A stretch of DNA of 64,000 nt from Burkholderiales bacterium (GTDB lineage: Bacteria; Pseudomonadota; Gammaproteobacteria; Burkholderiales; Casimicrobiaceae). The translations under genes were made by a program, and so were the position numbers. The stretch's first letter is position 1. Each line of letters starts with the position of its first letter. The notes beneath the pieces are model-generated. The model had not been told where the DNA came from and made no database searches. It saw nothing but the letters and a program-made list of their open reading frames with translations. Below are positions 58,577-64,000 of the stretch, one piece after another. The stretch is taken from the NCBI GenBank assembly GCA_905339295.1, contig CAJPFI010000040.1, forward strand, positions 62,001 through 126,000, written 5' to 3'.

Positions 58577-60010
58577 ATGCCGATGACCCTGCTCCGCGCC
58601 GTCGCCGTCCTTCTCGCCGCGCTCGCCGCCGCGCCGGACGCGCTCGCGCAGACCGGGCAGCAGAAGTACACGCAGTGGTGCCAGGGTTGCCACGGCAGCC
58701 CGTCCAACAACAAGGACGGTGTCCTCGGCGGCAAGGACTGGACGATCATCAAGCTCGCGATGGACACGAAGCCGACGATGACGGCGGACCTGCGTCCCGC
58801 CTACAACGCCGGCCTCCTGACCGACGACGACTTCATGCTCATCGCGGGCTACCTGCAGACGTTCCAGGGCGGCGTCACGAGCCAGCTCGCGATGCCCGCG
58901 ACCGTCAATTTCGGCACCGTGAACGTCGGCGCCTCAAGCTCGGTGCTCTCGCGCAACGTGAGCAGCGTCGGCAACGCCTCGGTCCAGATCACCAGCGTGA
59001 CGAGCACGAACCCGCTCGAGTTCCCGATCGTCAGCACGACCTGCGAGCCGGGCGAGTTCGTCAATCCGCTGTCGTCGTGCGCGATCGGCCTGCAGTTCAC
59101 GCCGGCCTCGACCGGCACGCGCAGCGGGCAGATCACGGTCGTGAGCAACGGCATCGGCAGCCCGCAGTCGTTCGCGGTCACCGGGACCGGTCAGTCCGCG
59201 GCCCCGCCGCCCCCGGCCGCGCTCACCGTGCCGTCGAGCCTCAACCTCGGCTCGCAGCCGATCGGCGTATTGTCGGCGGGAACGACGTTGACGGTCACCA
59301 ACGGAGGCGGCTCGGCGGTCTCGGTGACGAGCATGCTGACGAACTCGGTCTCGGAGTTCCCGATCGTCGGCACGACGTGCGGCACGGTGAACGCCGGAGG
59401 AAGCTGCACCGTCGTCGTCGCGTTCAGGCCGCCGGTCGCGGGGGCGCGCAGCGGCACGCTGACGATCACGTCGAACGGCGCGGGCAGCCCGCACCAGGTC
59501 ACGCTCTTCGGCAACGGCACCGCCGCGGCGCAGGCGAACAAGGTCGAGGTCGTCGAGTACTACCACGCGGCGTTCGGCCACTACTTCATGACGGCGGACC
59601 CCGGCGAGATCGCCGGCCTCGACGCGGGCGCGTACAACTTCGCCTTCACCCGCACCGGCCGCACGTTCTTCGCCTGGAGCGGGCCGGCCGCGGGCACCGT
59701 GCCGGTGTGCCGCTTCTTCACGGTGACCTTCGCGCCGAAGAGCTCGCACTTCTACACCGGGAACGACGCCGAGTGCGAGGGCCTCAAGGCCCACAACAAG
59801 GACTGGCAGTACGAGAACGTCGCCGTCCACATCGCGGCGCCCGTGGCGGGCGCGTGCCCCCTCGGGACGGTGCCGGTGTACCGGATGTACAACAGCGGCC
59901 AGACCGGCGCGCCGAACCACCGCTTCACGACCGATTTCCTGCTCTACCAGGAGTTCACGACCACGAAGGGCTGGACTCAGGAAAGCATCGGGTTCTGCGC
60001 GCCGCCGTGA
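58577..60010 (+). CDS. exported c-type-haem-motif protein with two ASH-like modules and a DUF5648 domain
   Basis: 477 residues. A signal peptide ends in DALAQ (residue 25). Cys35-x-x-Cys38-His39 (WCQGCHG) is a haem c motif in a short cytochrome-like domain (about 28-98). Two immunoglobulin-like ASH modules follow (about 105-205 and 215-320; [13 protein letters not shown] and [13 protein letters not shown] open them). Residues about 325-477 are DUF5648-like ([41 protein letters not shown]). ATG 58577 is chosen by comparison with the downstream paralog; ATGs at 58553 and 58511 are possible. Confidence 0.75.
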   Translation: MPMTLLRAVAVLLAALAAAPDALAQTGQQKYTQWCQGCHGSPSNNKDGVLGGKDWTIIKLAMDTKPTMTADLRPAYNAGLLTDDDFMLIAGYLQTFQGGVTSQLAMPATVNFGTVNVGASSSVLSRNVSSVGNASVQITSVTSTNPLEFPIVSTTCEPGEFVNPLSSCAIGLQFTPASTGTRSGQITVVSNGIGSPQSFAVTGTGQSAAPPPPAALTVPSSLNLGSQPIGVLSAGTTLTVTNGGGSAVSVTSMLTNSVSEFPIVGTTCGTVNAGGSCTVVVAFRPPVAGARSGTLTITSNGAGSPHQVTLFGNGTAAAQANKVEVVEYYHAAFGHYFMTADPGEIAGLDAGAYNFAFTRTGRTFFAWSGPAAGTVPVCRFFTVTFAPKSSHFYTGNDAECEGLKAHNKDWQYENVAVHIAAPVAGACPLGTVPVYRMYNSGQTGAPNHRFTTDFLLYQEFTTTKGWTQESIGFCAPP

Positions 60011-60198
60011 TCGCGCGGAGCAGGCGCGCGCGGTCCTCGCTCGATTCGGCGCGACGCGCAAGAGCGGGGCCCGACCCTGCCAGCAGAAGGGTGCGTCCGC
60101 GCGGGCGCTCGTTGCCCGACTGACGCCGGAAGTAAGCGACCGACGATGGACGGCGGCGGAAGGATCGCCGCGTTCCGCCTGTTCGCTCGGGGACCGGG

Positions 60199-60990
60199 AT
60201 GCAGCCGATGGTCCTCCGCGCCCTCCTGATCGTCTCCCTCGCCGCCCTGGCCGCAGCGCCGGACGCGCTCGCGCAGACCGGGCAGCAGAAATACACGCAG
60301 TGGTGCCAGGGCTGCCACAACTTCCCTGGCAACAACTACAACGGCGTCCTCAACGGCAAGGACTGGAACGTCATCAGGCTCGCGATCGAGACCAAGCTCG
60401 CGATGAGGACCGAACTGCGTCCCGCCTACCTCGCCGGGCTTCTCACCGACGCGGACCTCATGCTCATCGCGGGCTACCTGCAGACCTTCGCGGGCGGCGT
60501 CACGCCGCCCCCGCCCGCGGCCCAGGTGCCGGTGGTCGAGTACTACAACGCCGGCTTCGGCCACTACTTCATGACCGCTGACGCCGACGAGATCGCCGGC
60601 CTCGACGCGGGCGCGTACAACTTCGCGTTCGTGCGCACCGGCCGCGTGTTCAACGCCTACAGCTCGCCGGCGGCGGGCACGGTGCCGGTGTGCCGCTTCT
60701 TCACGGTGACCTTCGCACCGAAGAGCTCGCACTTCTACACCGCCGACCCGGTCGAGTGCGAAGGCGTGAAGCTCAACCCGAACTGGCAGTACGAGAAGGT
60801 CGCGTTCCACATCGCCGTGCCGAGCGGCGGCGCGTGCCCGTTCGGCACGACGCCGATCTACCGGATGTACAACAACGGCCAGACCGGCGCGCCGAACCAC
60901 CGGTTCACGAGCGACTTCCCGACCTACCAGGACTTCACGACGACGCAGAACTGGGCGACGGAAGGCACCGGATTCTGCTCGCCGCCGTAG
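60199..60990 (+). CDS. exported c-type-haem-motif protein with DUF5648 domain
   Basis: 263 residues, a shorter paralog of the preceding gene. A signal peptide ends in DALAQ (residue 26), then Cys36-x-x-Cys39-His40 (WCQGCHN), a Pro-rich hinge (about 100-110) and a DUF5648-like domain (about 112-263, [15 protein letters not shown] to FCSPP). The ASH modules are missing. The N- and C-terminal parts are nearly identical to those of the neighbour. Function unknown; a surface or periplasmic role is likely. The 188-base gap before it has no other gene. Confidence 0.75.
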   Translation: MQPMVLRALLIVSLAALAAAPDALAQTGQQKYTQWCQGCHNFPGNNYNGVLNGKDWNVIRLAIETKLAMRTELRPAYLAGLLTDADLMLIAGYLQTFAGGVTPPPPAAQVPVVEYYNAGFGHYFMTADADEIAGLDAGAYNFAFVRTGRVFNAYSSPAAGTVPVCRFFTVTFAPKSSHFYTADPVECEGVKLNPNWQYEKVAFHIAVPSGGACPFGTTPIYRMYNNGQTGAPNHRFTSDFPTYQDFTTTQNWATEGTGFCSPP

Positions 60991-61015
60991 GGTCAGCTCC
61001 CGGCATGGCGGAGGC

Positions 61016-61945
61016 TCACCCCGCCACGCCGGGGTCCGGGCCTGTGCGCGCCCACGCCGAGCCGCACACGCGCCCTTCCGCATCGACGCCGAGCCAGTCG
61101 AGGCCTTCCGCGTCGAGCCACGCCGGCGCGTCGTCGCCCAGCATCATCCCGACCGTGGCCCCGCTGCCGGCGACGACGCACAGCGGCGCGGCGACGCTCA
61201 TCGACTGCCAGCCGTCGACCGGCCAGCCGGTCGTCGCGTCGAGGATGTGCGAGTAGCGACGCCCGCCCGCGACGAAGCACCGCTCGTAGTCGCCGCTCGT
61301 CGCCACCGCGCCGTCGCGGGTCGCGAGGTCGCCGACCGTCGCGCCGTCGACGCGCGGATGCCGGATGCCGACGCGCCACGGCCCGCCGTCGGGCCGTCCG
61401 CCCCAGGCGCGCACGTCGCCCGCGAGGTTCACGAAGCCGTGCGCGATGCCGGCGCCGATCGCGATCGTCGCGACGCGGTCGGCCGCGTACTCCTTGCCGA
61501 TGCCGCCGAGGTCGATCTCCATGCCCTCGCGCGGCAGGCGGATCGCGTGCTCGTCCCACTCGACGGCGCTCCAGTCGACGAGCGGGAGCAGCGCGTCGAT
61601 CTCGGTCGCGTCGGGAAGTCGCGGGGGCGTGCGCTTGAAGTCCCAGGCGCGGCGCAACGCGCCCGACGTGATGTCGAAGCGCCCGCGCGATGCCGCGTGG
61701 CAGGCGTCGGCGTAGCGCAGCAGCGCCGCGGTCTCCGCGTCGATCGGGACGCGCGCGCCGCCCGCCGCGCGGTTGATCGCCGACACGAGGCTGGTCGCTT
61801 GGAAGCGCGAGTACCTGGCCTCGATGCGCTCGACGTCCGCGATCGCGGCCTCCGCCGCGCGGCGCGCGCGCGGCGTGTCGTCGCAGCCGAGCAGGAGCTC
61901 GTGCGTCGAGGCCATCGCGCTGAAGGCGAACCGGTGGAGCTGCAT
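61016..61945 (-). CDS. apbE: FAD:protein FMN transferase ApbE
   Basis: A 309-residue periplasmic flavin transferase that attaches FMN through a phosphoester to Ser or Thr of partner proteins. Conserved parts are MASTHELLLG, YSRFQATSLVSAINRAAGG, FDITSGALRRAWDF, EIDLGGIGKEYAADRV and the metal-binding Asp/Thr in SHILDATTGWPVDG. No obvious signal peptide is seen with ATG 61945. It lies 20 bases after the DUF3570 gene, its probable substrate. Confidence 0.9.
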   Translation of the reverse strand: MQLHRFAFSAMASTHELLLGCDDTPRARRAAEAAIADVERIEARYSRFQATSLVSAINRAAGGARVPIDAETAALLRYADACHAASRGRFDITSGALRRAWDFKRTPPRLPDATEIDALLPLVDWSAVEWDEHAIRLPREGMEIDLGGIGKEYAADRVATIAIGAGIAHGFVNLAGDVRAWGGRPDGGPWRVGIRHPRVDGATVGDLATRDGAVATSGDYERCFVAGGRRYSHILDATTGWPVDGWQSMSVAAPLCVVAGSGATVGMMLGDDAPAWLDAEGLDWLGVDAEGRVCGSAWARTGPDPGVAG

Positions 61946-61965
61946 CGGCGCCACGCGGGCGCTGG

Positions 61966-63081
61966 TCAGAACGATTTGCTGACGCCGCCCTGGATCCAGC
62001 GCGCCGAGAACGGCAGCAGGTCGGGGCTGCCGTCGCCGCCGAGGCGCCACGAGCCCTTCTGCCGGTAGAAGTCGACGCGCAGGTCGGCGGACCAGCCGTC
62101 GGCGAGGGTCTTCGCGATCGCAAGCGACGGCGTGAACGCGCCGAACGCGGCGAGCCGCGTGTCCGCCGTGTAGGGCTCGCCGAACACGAAGCCGATCGGG
62201 AACGGCGGGGCCCGGTAGAAATCGGCCGCGCCTTGCGTGTAGTAGCGCAACCCCGGCGTGACGGTGAAGCCGTGCGGCAGTCCCTGCACCCACTGCGCCT
62301 CGGTCATGACCGAGGTCGAGCCGAACGAGTCGCGCAACACGCGGAACGCGACTTTCAGCGTCGCGTCCTGCGCCGGGAACGCCTGGTTCCAGCGCGTGAC
62401 CCACGCGAGGATGCGCCGGTGGTCGGGACGATCGTCGAGCGACTTGTACGGATCGTCGTAGTAGCCGTGCCCGCGCGAGTAGGTGAGGTTCGACTGGACG
62501 ATCGCGTCGGCGCTGATCGCCTGCGTGATGCCGACCAGGAAGTCGAGCGTGTTCTTCTTCTCGTTCACCGCGATCTGGTTGTTCGAGTTGATGCGGTCCG
62601 ACGTGCCGGCGAACGAGAACGCCAGCGTCGTGTTGCGGTCTTCGGTCCACCAGCGCAGGTCGAGCGAAGCGGCCTTCGACAGGTAGTCGCGCTCGGTCGA
62701 GCCCGCGATGCCGACGCCCAGCGCGTAGCGGTCGAAATAGCGCGTGAGCTTGGCGTCGCCCGCGGTGCGGTAGTCCTTGACGCCTTCGCCGGACGCGCCG
62801 GACAGCGTGTTGTGAAAGCGCGGGGAGGCCCCCGACATGCCGTCGTAGACGAGGCCGCCCTCGGCGACCCAGCGGCCGGCGAACGGCTTCATCACGAAGA
62901 CCGACGGGCTCCTGACGCGCATGCGGTCGCCGCCGCCTTGCCAGTCGCGGTAGTCGAGGTAGCGCACCGAGAACACGCCCTCGCCGGGAATCGACTGCGC
63001 GGACGCGCCGGGCGAGACGCCGGGCAAGGCGAGCGCCGCCGCCATCAACGCCCCCATCGGCCGGACGTCAGTTGCAGCCAC
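61966..63081 (-). CDS. DUF3570 outer-membrane barrel protein, possible flavoprotein
   Basis: 371 residues. A signal peptide ends near GASAQ (residue 29). The remainder alternates like an outer-membrane beta-barrel and ends in aromatic Phe (GGVSKSF). Residues 80-87 read DGMSGASP and 94-97 SGAS; both fit the D-x-x-[S/T]-G-A-[S/T] form of ApbE flavinylation sites. The start is GTG at 63081, overlapping the DUF4266 gene by 14 bases, or ATG at 63057. Confidence 0.85.
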   Translation of the reverse strand: MAATDVRPMGALMAAALALPGVSPGASAQSIPGEGVFSVRYLDYRDWQGGGDRMRVRSPSVFVMKPFAGRWVAEGGLVYDGMSGASPRFHNTLSGASGEGVKDYRTAGDAKLTRYFDRYALGVGIAGSTERDYLSKAASLDLRWWTEDRNTTLAFSFAGTSDRINSNNQIAVNEKKNTLDFLVGITQAISADAIVQSNLTYSRGHGYYDDPYKSLDDRPDHRRILAWVTRWNQAFPAQDATLKVAFRVLRDSFGSTSVMTEAQWVQGLPHGFTVTPGLRYYTQGAADFYRAPPFPIGFVFGEPYTADTRLAAFGAFTPSLAIAKTLADGWSADLRVDFYRQKGSWRLGGDGSPDLLPFSARWIQGGVSKSF

Positions 63082-63373
63082 AGCCGCCTCCGCCGACCCC
63101 GTAGCCGCCGGTCGCGGCTTCCTTGCTCTGGTAGACGTGCTCCTGGTAGCGCATCTCGAGGCGGCTGCCGTCGAACGCCATCGCAGGCTTCGCGAGCTCG
63201 CCCTTCTCCCACGGCTTCGGCGGCGCGTAGGCGCATCCCGCGAGCGCGAGCGCCGACGCCAGCAGCGCGGCGATGCGCGCTGCGCCCGGGACGCCGGCGC
63301 CCTCCTGGCGACCCCGAGGGCGCGTGTCGCCCCCGGCGGGAGGGGCGCGGTGCGCGTTTCGTGCGGAAGTCAC
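63068..63373 (-). CDS. DUF4266 lipoprotein with C-terminal Cys motif
   Basis: 101 residues. A signal sequence ends in the lipobox LAGC followed by AYAPPKPWEKGELAKPAM, the DUF4266 core. EMRYQEHVYQSKEAATGGYG leads to the end GGGGCGCN, whose two cysteines could bind metal or be modified. The GTG start at 63373 overlaps the tlpA stop as GTGA. The longer reading upstream of the signal (about 35 residues) is unusual, so a later start is possible. Confidence 0.8.
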   Translation of the reverse strand: MTSARNAHRAPPAGGDTRPRGRQEGAGVPGAARIAALLASALALAGCAYAPPKPWEKGELAKPAMAFDGSRLEMRYQEHVYQSKEAATGGYGVGGGGCGCN

Positions 63374-63879
63374 CTGGCCTCGACCACGGCCCTGATCCGC
63401 GCCTCGAGCCCGGCCTTCGCGTCGTCGCGGAAACCCGTGTCCACCGACACGATCGTCCCCCGGCGATCGACGAGGTAGGAGGTCGGCATGCCCTTGACGT
63501 CGTAGGCGGCCGGCACCGCGCCCGACGGGTCGTAGACGATCGTGAATGCGCCCGGGGTCAGCGCGAGGAACCTGGCGGCGTCCTCCTTCCGCTTGTCGAC
63601 GTTCACCGCCACCACCGTGAATCCCTGCGCCCCGTACTTGCGCTGCATCTCGCCCATCCAGGGAAAGGACAGACGGCAGGGCGTGCACCACGATGCCCAG
63701 AAGTCGACGTAGACGACGCGACCCCGCAGTGCGGCGAGCGACACCGTCGTGCCCGCGTCGTCGGCCAGCGCGAACGGGGGTGCCGGCGCCCCCGGGGCGG
63801 CCCCCCACGCGGGCGACGCCGCAAGCCACGCAACCGCCAGGACGGCTCCGATCCGCTGCCACATGGATACCGCGAACAT
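63370..63879 (-). CDS. TlpA-like thioredoxin-fold protein
   Basis: About 169 residues. A signal peptide or anchor (about 6-26) precedes a thioredoxin fold with the redox motif WCTPC in YVDFWASWCTPCRLSFPWM and the cis-Pro in GMPTSYLVD. It should reduce disulfides of a periplasmic partner, perhaps the Cys pair of the DUF4266 protein. ATG 63879 is preferred; TTG 63903 and ATG 63864 are alternatives. It is the first gene of the operon. Confidence 0.88.
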   Translation of the reverse strand: MFAVSMWQRIGAVLAVAWLAASPAWGAAPGAPAPPFALADDAGTTVSLAALRGRVVYVDFWASWCTPCRLSFPWMGEMQRKYGAQGFTVVAVNVDKRKEDAARFLALTPGAFTIVYDPSGAVPAAYDVKGMPTSYLVDRRGTIVSVDTGFRDDAKAGLEARIRAVVEAR

Positions 63880-63918
63880 CGCCGACGCCAGGTTGTTCCG
63901 CAAGGGGGGCCGTCCGAC

Positions 63919-63924
63919 ATTATG
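63919..63924 (-). promoter_or_regulatory. possible -10 box of the tlpA operon
   Basis: CATAAT on the minus strand would place transcription start about 33 bases before ATG 63879. No good -35 is visible. The rest of the window's end (63904-64000) holds no gene. Confidence 0.3.
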
Positions 63925-64000
63925 TCATCGTCATCGAGACGCCGGCCACCGGCGACCGGGTCGGTCGAACGATCGGCGGCCCGGCCCGCGAGAGGATCTC

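Overview
The window is GC-rich chromosomal DNA from a free-living Gram-negative proteobacterium, most likely a betaproteobacterium. The evidence is the gene content and order: gatCAB divergent from mreBCD-mrdA-rodA, tolB-pal-cpoB, ettA next to pyrE and exonuclease III, metX joined to metW, and small families such as DUF1178, DUF4124 and YeeE. Almost every base is coding. Coordinates and products come from reading the translated frames; no database search was possible.

Layout. 1-0.6 kb: the start of infA, then cspA with a long leader and a terminator. 0.6-13.8 kb: one long minus-strand block for inositol use, read iolC-iolD-iolE-(REP array)-iolB-rpiR regulator-iolG-second dehydrogenase, followed by a three-gene ABC importer. 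The substrate-binding protein of that importer looks like a sugar-phosphate binder rather than an iron binder. Two regulator-like palindromes lie in the iolC promoter. 13.9-22.6 kb: an EamA transporter, purU with a fused acyltransferase, two tRNA-Lys genes, DUF1178, a YeeE/TsuA thiosulfate-type permease, then a lipoprotein, an ECF sigma factor and its probable anti-sigma factor. 22.7-28.0 kb: mutY, an 11-copy 30-bp REP array, cpoB, pal, tolB and rlpA. 28.1-35.7 kb: an accessory-looking block with an EVE-like protein, an SxtI/SxtJ/DUF5989 carbamoyltransferase module, an SGNH hydrolase, a methyltransferase, DUF2784, a small four-Cys protein and a FabH-like synthase. 35.9-45.1 kb: rodA, mrdA, mreD, mreC, mreB (minus) and gatC, gatA, gatB (plus). 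A 31-bp inverted repeat sits between mreB and mreC. 45.1-56.3 kb: two small membrane proteins, a six-unit REP array, pirin, ettA, DUF4124, pyrE, exonuclease III, a YheS-type ABC-F protein, a YeaQ-type protein, a methyltransferase and an AmpG-like permease. 56.4-58.4 kb: a single gene encoding a MetX-MetW fusion under a SAM-II riboswitch. 58.5-61.0 kb: two tandem exported haem-motif/DUF5648 proteins. 61.0-63.9 kb: an operon of a TlpA thioredoxin, a DUF4266 lipoprotein, a DUF3570 barrel and an ApbE flavin transferase. The DUF3570 protein carries motifs like ApbE flavinylation sites.

How the parts work together. The inositol block should take (phospho-)inositol to a C6 acid phosphate and its cleavage products, with the RpiR protein as repressor; iolA is not in the window. 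The cell-shape operon and the tol-pal/rlpA genes serve envelope growth and division. The most unusual items are the riboswitch-controlled MetX-MetW fusion, the ApbE/DUF3570/DUF4266/TlpA operon, the AfuA-like importer in the iol block, and a family of REP hairpins that form arrays with several different periods and sometimes supply stop codons.
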